Part shown: positions 33,297 through 42,640 of the stretch, in pieces
Layout of the letters: each line of letters starts with the position of its first letter
Position numbering within the stretch: position 1 is the stretch's first letter
NCBI GenBank assembly: GCA_012838225.1
Contig: DUPT01000013.1
Coordinates: 1-64,000 of the forward strand
Direction of reading: 5' to 3'
Length of the DNA stretch: 64,000 nucleotides
From: Tissierellia bacterium
GTDB taxonomy: Bacteria; Bacillota; Clostridia; Peptostreptococcales; Acidaminobacteraceae
Program-made: the position numbers and the translations under genes
The notes under the pieces: generated by a model
Seen by the model: the letters and a program-made list of their open reading frames with translations, nothing else
The model's database searches: none
What the model was told of the DNA's origin: nothing

Positions 33297-33845
33297 ATGC
33301 TTCAGGTAGAAGATAAGATTCCGTTTTTTCGACGGATCATGGAAAATGAATTGAAGTTTCAGCTCGATTGGCTGACCCGGGCTCAAACAGCCGAGCTGGC
33401 CGAGAGGCAAGAGCAGTTGGAGAAACAGTTGGTCGATGAAACCACCGCCCGGAGTGAGCGCCAAAAGGAGTTGATCACTCAGGATCGAAGGAATCGGCTG
33501 TCTCAGGCCGAAGCCCTTCGCAAGCACGCCCTATTGGCTCAGCGTGAGGCTTTAATGGCGGAGCTTCGGCGGGAGCTGAGTGTCCATCTAAGAGACTGGC
33601 TAAGAAGTGATGACTTCCTGGATAAGCTCCGGTCGATCCGCTTCCAACGCGTCGATGGCCCGGATGAGATGAAGCCGCGCTTCCTCGAGCGGTTTTCAGT
33701 GAGCTATCGATCAAAGGCCATCGATGGCTTCGTTCTCTACGATGATGAGGAGGCGACCCGCCTCGATTTGACGCTGCCGCGCTGGTTGGAGCGCTATGAA
33801 CGCTCTTTGGCCGAGGTGTTTCAAGAAAGGGTCGGTGGGCTATGA
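33297..33845 (+). CDS. ntpE: V/A-type ATPase subunit E
   Basis: 182 residues. An N-terminal coiled coil (AELAERQEQLEKQLVDETTARSERQKEL) leads to a mixed C-terminal domain that grips the A3B3 head. It pairs with the G/H-like subunit as the peripheral stalk. Its start directly follows the ntpG stop codon, and it overlaps ntpA by 4 bases (ATGA). Sequence drift in this family is high, so position in the operon is important evidence. Confidence 0.85.
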   Translation: MLQVEDKIPFFRRIMENELKFQLDWLTRAQTAELAERQEQLEKQLVDETTARSERQKELITQDRRNRLSQAEALRKHALLAQREALMAELRRELSVHLRDWLRSDDFLDKLRSIRFQRVDGPDEMKPRFLERFSVSYRSKAIDGFVLYDDEEATRLDLTLPRWLERYERSLAEVFQERVGGL

Positions 33846-35614
33846 TCGGCCGGATCAGTTCGATCAATGGACCGGTCGTCGGTTGTGTCGACACCACCGG
33901 CTTTCGGCTGCGAGAGATGGTCCTGGTCGGTCATAAGCGGCTGATCGGTGAGATCATTGAAATCAAGTCTCAGGGAGCGACGCTTCAGGTCTATGAAGAG
34001 ACGGAAGGACTGCAATTGGATGAGCCGGTCTATCCGACCGGTAAGCCGCTGCATGTCCGCTTGGCCCCGGGGATCCTGGGTCATATCTATGACGGCATCC
34101 AGCGGCCGCTCGATGTCATCAAGCAACAGGCCGGTGATTTCTTAAGTGAGGGGATCGGTCTGATGTCGATCGATGAAACGACGGTGTGGTCGCCTGATTT
34201 TATCGTTCAAGAAGGAGATCAGGTCTCGCCCGGTCAGATCTATGCCACCCTCCAGGAGACCCGACTGATCGAGCACCGTCTGATGATCCCGCCCGGGGTC
34301 AGCGGTCGCATCAAAGCGATCCATCGCGCCCCGGCGACGATCACCGAGGAGATCATGGTCATAGAAACCGAATCGGGCGATCGGTCGATCACGATGGAGC
34401 TCATCTGGCCGGTCCGTCAGCCCAGACCGCTGAAGGAACGTCTGGCCATCTCCCAGCCGCTCCAGACCGGTCAGCGGGTGATCGATATGTTCTTTCCGAT
34501 CGGTAAGGGCGGGACGGCCGCCATCCCGGGTGGCTTTGGGACCGGCAAGACGATCACTCAGCACCAGATTGCTAAGTGGAGCGATGCCGACATCATCGTC
34601 TATATCGGCTGCGGTGAACGCGGCAATGAAATGACCGATGTCCTGGAGCAGTTTCGGGAGCTGGAGGACCCTCAAAGTGCCCACAAGCTGATCGAGCGGA
34701 CGATTTTGATCGCCAATACCTCGAATATGCCGGTGGCCGCCCGTGAGGCCAGTATCTATACCGGCATCACCTTGGCCGAGTACTACCGCGATATGGGCTA
34801 TCATGTGGCCATCATGGCCGATTCTACCAGCCGCTGGGCCGAAGCCCTCCGAGAGATCTCGGGCCGACTCGAGGAGATCCCGGCCGAGGAGGGCTATCCG
34901 GCCTACCTGGTATCTCGCCTGGCCGAGTTCTATGAGCGAGCCGGCTATGGCTTGACCTATTCCGGGAAAGAAGCCTCGGTCACGATCATCGGGGCCGTCT
35001 CGCCCGCCGGCGGTGATTTTTCCGAGCCGGTGACCGAGAACACCCGGCGCTATATCAATGCCTTTTTAGCGCTCGATCGCAAGCTGGCGTATTCGCGTCA
35101 CTATCCGGCGATCGATTGGATGACGAGCTACTCCGGCTATGCCGGCCTGCTTGAGCGGTGGTATGAAGAGCGGCTGGGAGAAAACATCGCACCGCTTAGA
35201 CAGCGGATGCTGGCGCTCCTGCACGAGGAGAGCAGTCTGCGTGAGATCGTTCAGCTGGTAGGAGAAGATGTCCTGCCGGATTCACAGCGGCTGACACTGG
35301 CAGTCGCCCGATTGCTTCGCATCGGCTATCTGCAGCAAAACGCCTTTCACCCGGTGGATGTCTATGTACCGCTGGAGAAGCAACTCTTGATGCTTCAGCG
35401 GATCGATCAGTTCCACCGCCGGGCCCAAGCGGCGCTGGCTGCCGGGGTGCCGGTCGATCAGGCGACAGATCCCAAGCTGATGGAGGAGCTGACCAAGATG
35501 AAATACGATATCCCCAACGACAACCTGAGGGCATTCACAGACCTCGCCCAGCGGATCGATCAGACCTTTGATCAACTGGAGCGCTCTTATCGGAGGCTGC
35601 ATGAAAGAGTATAG
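33842..35614 (+). CDS. ntpA: V/A-type ATPase catalytic subunit A
   Basis: 590 residues. The catalytic nucleotide site is complete: Walker A GGFGTGKT in [19 protein letters not shown], the following [16 protein letters not shown] with the catalytic glutamate, and [35 protein letters not shown]. The bulge domain typical of V/A-type A subunits lies between about residues 110 and 200. It hydrolyses or makes ATP in the cytoplasmic head. It overlaps ntpB by 14 bases. Confidence 0.97.
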   Translation: MIGRISSINGPVVGCVDTTGFRLREMVLVGHKRLIGEIIEIKSQGATLQVYEETEGLQLDEPVYPTGKPLHVRLAPGILGHIYDGIQRPLDVIKQQAGDFLSEGIGLMSIDETTVWSPDFIVQEGDQVSPGQIYATLQETRLIEHRLMIPPGVSGRIKAIHRAPATITEEIMVIETESGDRSITMELIWPVRQPRPLKERLAISQPLQTGQRVIDMFFPIGKGGTAAIPGGFGTGKTITQHQIAKWSDADIIVYIGCGERGNEMTDVLEQFRELEDPQSAHKLIERTILIANTSNMPVAAREASIYTGITLAEYYRDMGYHVAIMADSTSRWAEALREISGRLEEIPAEEGYPAYLVSRLAEFYERAGYGLTYSGKEASVTIIGAVSPAGGDFSEPVTENTRRYINAFLALDRKLAYSRHYPAIDWMTSYSGYAGLLERWYEERLGENIAPLRQRMLALLHEESSLREIVQLVGEDVLPDSQRLTLAVARLLRIGYLQQNAFHPVDVYVPLEKQLLMLQRIDQFHRRAQAALAAGVPVDQATDPKLMEELTKMKYDIPNDNLRAFTDLAQRIDQTFDQLERSYRRLHERV

Positions 35615-36965
35615 AGGTATCCAATCGGCTCGGGGTCCGCTGGTCTTTTTGGAGCCAAAAACAGGCGTCCAAAACGGCGAGATCGTCGAGCTAAGAGATG
35701 AGACCGGACTTCGACGGGCCCGGGTGATCAGGCTGGAGCCGGACCATCTGGTGGCCCAGGTATTTGAAGGCACCTCCGGGATCGAGCGAGATGATGTCTA
35801 TGTCCGCTATACCGGCGATCATTTCAAGCTCGAGCTGAGTCCGGACATCCTGGGCCGGACCTTTAGCGGTGTCGGTCAGCCGATCGATATGGACGGCAGC
35901 TTCTTTGGCGAGGTCCGACGAGACATCAACGGCCGTCCGATCAATCCGATGAGCCGAGAATATCCCCGAAACTATATCCATACCGGGATCTCGGCCATCG
36001 ATAGCCTGATGACGCTGATCCGGGGGCAGAAGCTGCCAATCTTTTCGGGAGCGGGGCTGCCTCACCGGGAGATCGCGGCGCAGATCGTGGCCCAGGCCCG
36101 GCTAAAAGATCAGACCGAAAGCTTTGCCGTGGTGTTTGGGGCGATCGGGATCACCCAAGACGACGCCTTCTTCTTTATGAATTATTTTAATGAAAACCAG
36201 GTGTCGGATCATTTGGTCAGCTATTTCAACTATGCCCAGGATCCGGTCAGTGAGCGGGTCATGACCCCGCGGTGTGCGTTGTGTGCCGCCGAGTATCTGG
36301 CGTTTGATCTGGGGATGAATGTCCTGGTGGTCCTGCTCGATATCACCAGCTATTGTGAAGGCCTGCGTGAGATCTCGTCTTCCCGCGAGGAAGTCCCCAG
36401 CCGCAAGGGCTTTCCCGGCTATCTGTACTCCGATCTGGCATCGCTGTATGAGCGGGCCGGCATCTTGGCCGATCGACCGGGCTCGATCACGCTGCTGCCT
36501 ATCCTGACGATGCCGGGCGATGATATCACTCATCCGATCCCGGATTTGACCGGCTATATCACCGAGGGTCAGATCGTGCTGTCTCGCTCGCTCCACCGAG
36601 CCGGCATCTATCCGCCGATCGATGTCCTGCCGTCGCTCTCGCGGCTGATGAAGGATGGGATCGGGGAGGGTTATACCCGGGAGGATCATGCCGATCTGTC
36701 CAATCAGCTCTTTAGCGCCTATGCCAAGGTCGGGGATGCCAGAAACCTGGCACAGGTCATCGGGCGAGATGATCTCTCGCCGATCGATCAGACCTATCTT
36801 GATTTCGGGGACGCCTTTGAGCAGCGGTTTTTATCACAGTCGGCCACCGAGAGCCGCTCCCTGGACAAGAGCTTTGCCATCGGTTGGGAGATCCTCAAGA
36901 TCTTGCCGCTATCAGAAATGGATCGTCTCTCGCCCGAGCGGATCCGGCGATTCCTAGAGCGCTGA
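35601..36965 (+). CDS. ntpB: V/A-type ATPase subunit B
   Basis: 454 residues from the ATG at 35601, which follows CGGAGG; the frame is open 11 codons further up inside ntpA. It is the non-catalytic partner of subunit A, with the degenerate P-loop [15 protein letters not shown] and the family blocks [47 protein letters not shown] and [11 protein letters not shown]. It is intact to its end. Confidence 0.97.
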   Translation: MKEYRGIQSARGPLVFLEPKTGVQNGEIVELRDETGLRRARVIRLEPDHLVAQVFEGTSGIERDDVYVRYTGDHFKLELSPDILGRTFSGVGQPIDMDGSFFGEVRRDINGRPINPMSREYPRNYIHTGISAIDSLMTLIRGQKLPIFSGAGLPHREIAAQIVAQARLKDQTESFAVVFGAIGITQDDAFFFMNYFNENQVSDHLVSYFNYAQDPVSERVMTPRCALCAAEYLAFDLGMNVLVVLLDITSYCEGLREISSSREEVPSRKGFPGYLYSDLASLYERAGILADRPGSITLLPILTMPGDDITHPIPDLTGYITEGQIVLSRSLHRAGIYPPIDVLPSLSRLMKDGIGEGYTREDHADLSNQLFSAYAKVGDARNLAQVIGRDDLSPIDQTYLDFGDAFEQRFLSQSATESRSLDKSFAIGWEILKILPLSEMDRLSPERIRRFLER

Positions 36966-36966
36966 T

Positions 36967-37578
36967 ATGACCGATTTCACCCCGACCAAAACCAATCTCG
37001 ACCGAGCCAAGCATTTTTTGGTCTTTGCTCACAGCTCACACGCCCTGCTTGATCGCAAACGAAAGGTCCTGATCCAGGAGATGATGGAGCGGGTATCACG
37101 GGCTCAGGACATGGCCCGGGAGCTCCAAGCCCGACTCGATGAGGTCTATCAGCTGATCATCCATGCCAATATCGTCTATGGCTCGCTGGCGGTCGAGGAG
37201 CTGGCCCGAACGGTCGATCCGCTCGAGACGATCGAACAGCTGAGCAGCTCCGTGATGGGCGTAAGCCTGCCTCGGCTGCTGGTCGAGGACTATCAGCTCG
37301 AAGCCAGCTACGGGATGTATCGCGGCGGTGTCAGTCTCGATCATGCCATGGAGAAGATGGTCGGCCTAAGACGCCTATTGTTTCAGTTTGCGGAGATGGA
37401 GACGGCCATCTCTCGGCTGGCCTATGAGATCGACCGGACCGCCAAGCGGGTCAATTCGATCGAAAAGATCCAGATCCCACGCTATGAAGCGCTGGTCAAG
37501 ACGATCGAGGAGGCGCTCGAGGAAAAGGACCGGGAGGATCTGTTCCGGTTGAAGATCGTCAAAAAGAAGTTAAAATAA
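36967..37578 (+). CDS. ntpD: V/A-type ATPase subunit D
   Basis: 203 residues, the central rotor shaft. It begins FTPTKTNLDRAKHFLVFAHSSHALLDRKR, the family opening, and ends NSIEKIQIPRYEALVKTIEEALEEKDREDLFRLKIVKKKL, both long helices that form the antiparallel shaft. It starts one base after the ntpB stop. It is the last gene of the nine-gene V-ATPase operon; a hairpin follows. Confidence 0.95.
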   Translation: MTDFTPTKTNLDRAKHFLVFAHSSHALLDRKRKVLIQEMMERVSRAQDMARELQARLDEVYQLIIHANIVYGSLAVEELARTVDPLETIEQLSSSVMGVSLPRLLVEDYQLEASYGMYRGGVSLDHAMEKMVGLRRLLFQFAEMETAISRLAYEIDRTAKRVNSIEKIQIPRYEALVKTIEEALEEKDREDLFRLKIVKKKLK

Positions 37579-37597
37579 GTCGGGGCGACCCGACTTA
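37576..37597 (+). terminator. Hairpin after the V-ATPase operon, possible terminator
   Basis: Perfect 9-bp arms TAAGTCGGG and CCCGACTTA with a GCGA loop, starting in the ntpD stop codon. The T run is poor, so termination may be weak or this may be an RNA-stabilising hairpin. Confidence 0.55.
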
Positions 37598-37656
37598 GAT
37601 TCTGCGAAAAAAGGGCCGGATCCGTTGTATAATGAAGAAAAGATTAAGGAGAAGGT

Positions 37657-38181
37657 ATGCGACTGAGTGAAGCGCTCTATATCGATCTGCAGACGCCCAG
37701 ACTACAGGATGCCTCGGGGATCATCGATTATCTAAACCGGGTCGGTGGAGAGAGCGACAATCTGCTGTTTGGCAAGGACGAGTTCAGCCTGAGCCTCGAG
37801 CAGGAGGAGGCTTGGATCCGGCGGATGAATGAGGCTCCGACCTCGGCGGCGGTGCTGGCGATCGCCGAAGGGGAGATCATCGGGCTGGCAGCCTTGACGT
37901 CGAGTCCTCAGCCGAGGATCGCTCACCACGGCGAGATCGCGCTGTCAGTCTGTCAGGACTATTGGAATCAAGGGGTCGGTCGGGAGCTGATGAAATACCT
38001 GATCCGATTTGCCAAAAACAATGGCGTCACCGAGATCATCCACCTGGGGGTTCGATCGGACAATCAAGCCGCCCTGAAGCTATATCGTGAGCTGGGCTTT
38101 TATGAGATCGGGCGCTTTCCCCGCTTTTTTAAGATCGGGCCAGACTATTTCGATGAGATCCTCATGAATCTGGAACTATAA
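37657..38181 (+). CDS. GNAT-family N-acetyltransferase
   Basis: 174 residues with the GNAT acetyl-CoA motif A as SVCQDYWNQGVGRELMKYLIRFAKNN and the following GVRSDNQAALKLYRELGFYEIGRFPRFFKIG. The Q/N-x-G-x-G/A loop is intact. The closing YFDEILMNLEL matches RimL/phosphinothricin-type relatives, but the substrate cannot be called. The ribosome site is AAGGAGAAGG and a TATAAT box lies at 37628-37633. It stands between the V-ATPase operon and a small membrane protein gene. Confidence 0.85.
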   Translation: MRLSEALYIDLQTPRLQDASGIIDYLNRVGGESDNLLFGKDEFSLSLEQEEAWIRRMNEAPTSAAVLAIAEGEIIGLAALTSSPQPRIAHHGEIALSVCQDYWNQGVGRELMKYLIRFAKNNGVTEIIHLGVRSDNQAALKLYRELGFYEIGRFPRFFKIGPDYFDEILMNLEL

Positions 38182-38201
38182 AGAGAAAAAAGGAGGAGGC
38201 C

Positions 38202-38612
38202 GTGCCGGAATCATCCAACAGACCAAACTATTCGCTGCTGATACTGTCTTTGATCGGCTTGTTTCTCCTTGGCCTGATCATTGCTCTGGCCCGAGATATT
38301 CCGAGGGTTTCTTCCACCTTTTTATGGCTGCTGGCGGCTGTCCTGGTCGCGACCGGGATCTACGGTTCTTTGGCCGGAGAACATCGGACCCAGCATCAAA
38401 AAGCTGATATTGTTATCCTTTTGGTTTGGTATGGCCTAGCGGTCGTCGGTCTGATCCTTGACCTATCGGGTCGGGGCCTGTCGAGACGCTTGCTCCCGGG
38501 TACCCGGATCAGTTCCATGACCGGTTTGCTTATACTCCAGGCGATCCAACCGAGCGTCTCTGAGCTAAAGATCTACTACAAACGAAAAAAAGACCAAGCC
38601 AAAGTCATCTGA
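38202..38612 (+). CDS. Hypothetical membrane protein
   Basis: I do not recognise this 136-residue protein. The start is GTG behind a strong GGAGGAGG site. There are about four hydrophobic segments: residues 10-28, 38-58, 68-86 and a weaker one near 105-118. The C-terminus is basic (YYKRKKDQAK). There are no conserved motifs I can name. It follows the GNAT gene by 20 bases and may be co-transcribed. A strong hairpin follows. Confidence 0.6.
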   Translation: MPESSNRPNYSLLILSLIGLFLLGLIIALARDIPRVSSTFLWLLAAVLVATGIYGSLAGEHRTQHQKADIVILLVWYGLAVVGLILDLSGRGLSRRLLPGTRISSMTGLLILQAIQPSVSELKIYYKRKKDQAKVI

Positions 38613-38618
38613 TACCAC

Positions 38619-38640
38619 GAGGCAGCCCTAGGGCTGCCTC
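38619..38640. terminator. Hairpin between convergent genes
   Basis: Perfect 10-bp arms GAGGCAGCCC and GGGCTGCCTC with a two-base centre. It overlaps the stop codon of the minus-strand reductase gene. T runs are weak on both sides, so it may be a bidirectional stop of modest strength. Confidence 0.55.
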
Positions 38641-39670
38641 AAGTCTTTACCTTGATCGATTGGAGACCGCTTTGCATGATCAGACGCCGAAGCGTCGGCT
38701 GATAGAGAAAGGGCACCTTTAGGAGCTTGCCAAAGAGCTTGAGCTTCAGCCGGCGATAGCTTGGCATGTCGGGGAAGTGGCGGGCCAGCTCGCGAGCCGA
38801 GATCAGGGCGTAGCTGATGCCCTCGAGCGAGCTCGGAGAGATCCAGCCGGCCGCCTCACCGATCAGGTAGGCGCCGTGTTTTCCGGTCACGATATCGGCC
38901 ACCCGTTCCGGCCGAAGCACCAGACAGGCCTCTCGCTTGATCGGTCGATCGAGCACAAAGCCATAGTCTCGGAGTTTTTTCTTTTGACGATCGAAGCGCT
39001 CTCGGGCACCGGCTTGGGGATAGGCTCCGCCGAATATAAAGCAGTCGTCCTTATACATCGCCCAGCTGTAGCAATCACTCACCTCGGGATCAAAGATCGA
39101 GGCGTAGAACGGATGGCTCGCTTGATGAGGATACCACTCCTGGATCGAGAGATAGGTCCGCATTTTGTGGGTCGGATAAAGCGAGCGTCTGACCAGGGAA
39201 TTGGCGCCATCGGCCCCGACGATATAGCGGGCCGAGGCGGTGACGGTTTGGCCGCTTCGAGTGCGGTAGTGGATGATATAGTTGCCGTCTTGCCAATCGA
39301 TCCGGATGACGCGTGAGTCCATGGATCTGTCGATCCGATCGGGCATCTGAGCGATGCACCACATATCAAAGGCGTGGCGGTCGAGATTGACATAGGCCCG
39401 TTGATAGTGTCGCTCGAGCTTCGAGGAGAAATCGATCGTATGGACACTAAAGATCTGCGGGTCGACTAACAGATCCTTGGTGATGTGAAAGCCCATCTCA
39501 GCAATCGTCTTTTGAGCGTCCGGAGCCAATAAGCCGCCGCAGGGCTTACGGTATTGGTCGGCCTCGCCCTTGGCATCGATGGCGAGGATATGGTATTTGT
39601 CGGGCACGAGCCGGGCAAAGGTCGCCCCGGCCGGGCCCAGTCCGATGATAATGATGTCGTAGTGTTCCAT
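38639..39670 (-). CDS. Geranylgeranyl reductase-like FAD-dependent oxidoreductase
   Basis: 343 residues. The N-terminal FAD-binding Rossmann motif is IIGLGPAGATFARL. The next block YRKPCGGLLAPDAQKTIAEMG and the central YIVGADGANSLVRRSLYP are those of the geranylgeranyl-reductase/digeranylgeranylglycerophospholipid reductase group, with YLIGEAAGWISPSSLEGISYAL near the C-terminus. In bacteria such enzymes saturate isoprenoid chains or act on quinone or lipid side chains; the substrate here is unknown. A TATAAT box ends only 7 bases before the ATG and no ribosome site is seen, so the message may be leaderless. Confidence 0.85.
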   Translation of the reverse strand: MEHYDIIIIGLGPAGATFARLVPDKYHILAIDAKGEADQYRKPCGGLLAPDAQKTIAEMGFHITKDLLVDPQIFSVHTIDFSSKLERHYQRAYVNLDRHAFDMWCIAQMPDRIDRSMDSRVIRIDWQDGNYIIHYRTRSGQTVTASARYIVGADGANSLVRRSLYPTHKMRTYLSIQEWYPHQASHPFYASIFDPEVSDCYSWAMYKDDCFIFGGAYPQAGARERFDRQKKKLRDYGFVLDRPIKREACLVLRPERVADIVTGKHGAYLIGEAAGWISPSSLEGISYALISARELARHFPDMPSYRRLKLKLFGKLLKVPFLYQPTLRRLIMQSGLQSIKVKT

Positions 39671-39677
39671 AGAGCCT

Positions 39678-39683
39678 ATTATA
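39678..39683 (-). promoter_or_regulatory. -10 box directly before the reductase ATG
   Basis: On the minus strand TATAAT lies 7 bases before the ATG, so the transcript would start at or one base before the start codon. No clear -35 is present; the upstream terminator hairpin occupies that space. Confidence 0.45.
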
Positions 39684-39710
39684 ACAAAACGACCCGCCTG
39701 GTGGCGGGCC
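39684..39710 (-). terminator. Terminator of telA
   Basis: On the minus strand GGCCCGCC and GGCGGGTC pair around ACCA (one G-T pair), followed by GTTTTGTT. Confidence 0.75.
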
Positions 39711-39717
39711 GTGACGG

Positions 39718-40872
39718 TTATTTATTGGATGGTTGAGGTTTGGTCAGTAGCAGGGTCTCTTTTAGCCGTTCTTCGATCTGGGTCAGCTCCTGCTGGGCGG
39801 CTTGACGTTTTTCGCGGCCTTCGGTGTGGATGCGAAGCGTTTCTTCGATCGTTTCAATCAGGTCCTGATTGACCTTCTTGAGGGTCTCGACATCGACGAT
39901 GCTGCGCTCGGATTCACGGGCGACCTCGATCGAGGAGGTCTTGAGCTGCTCGGCATTCTTTAGGAGCAGTTCGTTGGTGGTGTCGGTGACCTGCTTTTGC
40001 ATCTTCAAGACATTTTCCTGCTTGTGCAGGCCGAGGGCGATCACGATCTGGCTCTTCCACAGCGGGATGGTGTTTAGCATGGCGGTCTGGATCTTATCGA
40101 CCAGTTGCTTGTCATTGTTTTGGATCAGCTTGATCTGCGGGGCCGTTTGGATGGCCAGCGTTTTTGAGATCTCAAGATCATGCACCTTTTTTTCAAAGCG
40201 GTTGACCGTGTCTTCAAAGTCAGCCACCAATTGGGCGCTCATCGGTTCGCCGCTGCTGGCGGCTTCCTGACGCAGGCGCGGGATGGTCTCTTCACGCATT
40301 TCTGCCAGCTTCTCCTGGCCGGCGATGATATAGAGTTGGAGCTGATTGAAATAGTCAAGGTTGTTGGCGTAGAGCGAATCGAGATTGGAGATATCGGTCA
40401 ACATCTGCAATCGGGCGACATCGAGCTCGGCTTCGATCTTATCGATCTGTTGATCGAGGTCTTCGTAGCGGGCCAAGAAGGTGCCCATCTTATCATTGGC
40501 TTTTCGGAGAAACGGGATATTGTCGAGCCAGGATGATTTCTCGCCGGCTTGCTCAAGCTCGAGCGAGCGGACCTTGACCATGAGATCGGTCATGATATCG
40601 CCGACATAGCCGGCATCCTTTGATTTGACTTGGCTCAGGATCGTCTCGGAGAATTGTGACAGGTTCTTTTGGGCATCGACACCGTATTCGGTGGCCAGCT
40701 TATTGTCCATCAGATCGATCTGATCCTTGATCCGGTCGATCTCTTGGCGCTGCTCGGGGGTGATCTCGGCCAGCTGGTGTTCGATCTTGGCGATTTCGTG
40801 CTCGGCATCCTCGATCGGCTCTTCGAAGGCCGGTTTGTTTTTCTGTAGTGTCTCGAGTGTGATTTCTGACAT
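39718..40872 (-). CDS. TelA-like toxic anion resistance protein
   Basis: 384 residues, almost wholly helical with long coiled coils, of the TelA/KlaA (YaaN) family first linked to tellurite resistance. Family blocks are the central VKVRSLELEQ, then FLARYEDLDQQIDKIEAELD, then PLWKSQIVIALGLHKQ and the following LLKNAEQLKTSSIEVARESERSIVDVETL. No membrane helix or signal is present. Its usual partner XpaC/YaaK is not adjacent. In other genomes TelA also appears with TerD-type and phage-defence or envelope-stress genes, so the true role here is open. Confidence 0.88.
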   Translation of the reverse strand: MSEITLETLQKNKPAFEEPIEDAEHEIAKIEHQLAEITPEQRQEIDRIKDQIDLMDNKLATEYGVDAQKNLSQFSETILSQVKSKDAGYVGDIMTDLMVKVRSLELEQAGEKSSWLDNIPFLRKANDKMGTFLARYEDLDQQIDKIEAELDVARLQMLTDISNLDSLYANNLDYFNQLQLYIIAGQEKLAEMREETIPRLRQEAASSGEPMSAQLVADFEDTVNRFEKKVHDLEISKTLAIQTAPQIKLIQNNDKQLVDKIQTAMLNTIPLWKSQIVIALGLHKQENVLKMQKQVTDTTNELLLKNAEQLKTSSIEVARESERSIVDVETLKKVNQDLIETIEETLRIHTEGREKRQAAQQELTQIEERLKETLLLTKPQPSNK

Positions 40873-40993
40873 GGTTTCCTCCCATTCATTGTTGGTTCAT
40901 CTCTACCAATACCCAAAAAAGCCAGGGCTAGATGCTTCAAACAGAAAAAACAGTGAGGCATTGCTGTGTTACAATATAGGCCAGGGAGGCCGC

Positions 40994-41617
40994 ATGAGAA
41001 CCAAGCATGATCTTGCCCAACCGGCACTGGTAAAAGAAGCCTTGACAACCAAGGGGTATGCCTATGAACAACAGCTCGATTATGACAATCAGCGGCTGGA
41101 GTTTTTGGGGGATGCCGTGATGGAGCTGATCGTATCGGACCATCTGTTTTCTCAAACAGAGCTGAGCGAAGGCCAACTGACGAGGCTTCGGTCCTCGGCG
41201 GTCGATGAAGCCAGTTTCTCGAAGCTGGCTCTGCGCTTTAAGCTCGATCAGGACCTGAGGCTGGCCACCGGTCAGCGCTTGACCCCATCGCTCCTAGCCG
41301 ATGCCTTTGAGGCCTTTATCGGGGCCTACTACCTGGCCAACGGCTTCGAGGCGACAAAGGCCTTTGTCGTTGAATCGATCATGCCCCTGATCGACTTGAG
41401 CGGGGAGCGCGATCCCAAGAGCCGGCTCCAGGAGATGCTTCAGGCTAAAGGGATCACCGATATTAAATATCACACCCTGGCTCAGACGGGGCCGGATCAT
41501 GATTGCCGGTTTGAGGTGGCACTCCATATCGCAGGCACCGAGGTATCCCGCGGCCGCGGACGCTCCAAAAAGGAGGCACAAAAGGCGGCGGCAGCCGACT
41601 ATTTGAATGTATTATGA
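40994..41617 (+). CDS. rnc: Ribonuclease III
   Basis: Double-strand-specific endonuclease that matures rRNA and cuts structured RNA. 207 residues from the ATG at 40994 behind GGGAGG; the frame is open from 40727 but that part lies over telA. The nuclease signature is NQRLEFLGDAVMELIVSDHLF (usual start NERLEFLGDA), and the second acidic block is LADAFEAFIGAYYL. A double-stranded RNA-binding domain ends the protein (EVSRGRGRSKKEAQKAAAADYL). It overlaps the radical SAM gene by 4 bases and heads the rnc-smc-ftsY series. Confidence 0.95.
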   Translation: MRTKHDLAQPALVKEALTTKGYAYEQQLDYDNQRLEFLGDAVMELIVSDHLFSQTELSEGQLTRLRSSAVDEASFSKLALRFKLDQDLRLATGQRLTPSLLADAFEAFIGAYYLANGFEATKAFVVESIMPLIDLSGERDPKSRLQEMLQAKGITDIKYHTLAQTGPDHDCRFEVALHIAGTEVSRGRGRSKKEAQKAAAADYLNVL

Positions 41618-42630
41618 CCTATGCCAATATCCCGATCTTTGTAGCTCATATGGGCTGTCCCTATCAGTGTGTCTATTGCAATCAGCACACCATCACCGGC
41701 AGCGACGCCGAGCCGAGTGAAGCGATGGTCCGACAAACAATCGAAGACGCCCTGGAGACGATGGGGCAAAAAGATGAGGTGGAGATCGCTTTTTTTGGCG
41801 GCAGCTTCACCTTGCTTCCCAGAGACCTCCAGGCCCGCTATCTGTCGATTGCGACCGAATACGTCCAAGCTAATCAGCTGGCCGGCATCAGGCTATCGAC
41901 TCGCCCCGACGGGATCGACCGGCCCATCATCGACTTTCTAAGTGACTATCCGGTCCGGACGATCGAGCTCGGTGTCCAGTCGATGGATGAACACGTCTTG
42001 AAGGCCTCGGGTCGAGGCCATGATATCATCTCGGTCCTTCGAGCGGTCAATCAGATCAAGCGCTATGGCTTTCGCCTCGGTCTTCAGATGATGCTCGGGC
42101 TGCCCGAGGATTCGTACGATAAATCGATCTATACGGCCGAGAAGCTGGCCACGATGAAGCCGGATTTTGTCCGGGTCTATCCCACCTTGGTCCTGGCCGA
42201 TACGCCGCTTGAGGCGATGCATCGGCGGGGAACGTATCAGGCCTGGGAGCTTGAAGAAGCCATCGAGGCGGCTGCCGGCGTGACCAGCATCTTCATGCGT
42301 CACGCGATCCCGATCGTTCGGATGGGCCTGTATTCCAATGAGGCCGACTTTTCTAAAAAGGTCATCGCCGGACCGTATCATCCGGCCTTTCGGGAGCTGG
42401 TCATGAGCCGAATGATCAGAAAGCGGATCGAGCGCTCGATGGATCTGGGTGAGAAAACGCTGATGATCGCGGTGCCGGCGCAGGACGTCTCGGCGACCAT
42501 CGGACATAAGCGGGAGAATGCCAAATACTTCCACCGGCAATACGGTATCAAAGACTATCAGGTGGTGGCCGATGAGACGCTCGAACGCCACACCTATCGC
42601 TATAAAGACAAGGTATATCGACTGTACTAG
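41614..42630 (+). CDS. Radical SAM protein (Elp3-like)
   Basis: 338 residues. The 4Fe-4S cluster site is Cys-x3-Cys-x2-Cys in MGCPYQCVYCNQH, near residue 15. Next come FFGGSFTLLPRD (SAM-binding GGE-like region), RLSTRPDGID and ELGVQSMDEHVL. This group of Elp3-related proteins without an acetyltransferase domain is regularly found between rnc and smc in Bacillota and is of unknown or tRNA-modifying function. The C-terminal part (KYFHRQYGIKDYQVV) matches its relatives. It overlaps rnc by 4 bases; smc starts 10 bases downstream. Confidence 0.88.
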   Translation: MTYANIPIFVAHMGCPYQCVYCNQHTITGSDAEPSEAMVRQTIEDALETMGQKDEVEIAFFGGSFTLLPRDLQARYLSIATEYVQANQLAGIRLSTRPDGIDRPIIDFLSDYPVRTIELGVQSMDEHVLKASGRGHDIISVLRAVNQIKRYGFRLGLQMMLGLPEDSYDKSIYTAEKLATMKPDFVRVYPTLVLADTPLEAMHRRGTYQAWELEEAIEAAAGVTSIFMRHAIPIVRMGLYSNEADFSKKVIAGPYHPAFRELVMSRMIRKRIERSMDLGEKTLMIAVPAQDVSATIGHKRENAKYFHRQYGIKDYQVVADETLERHTYRYKDKVYRLY

Positions 42631-42640
42631 AAGGAATCAC

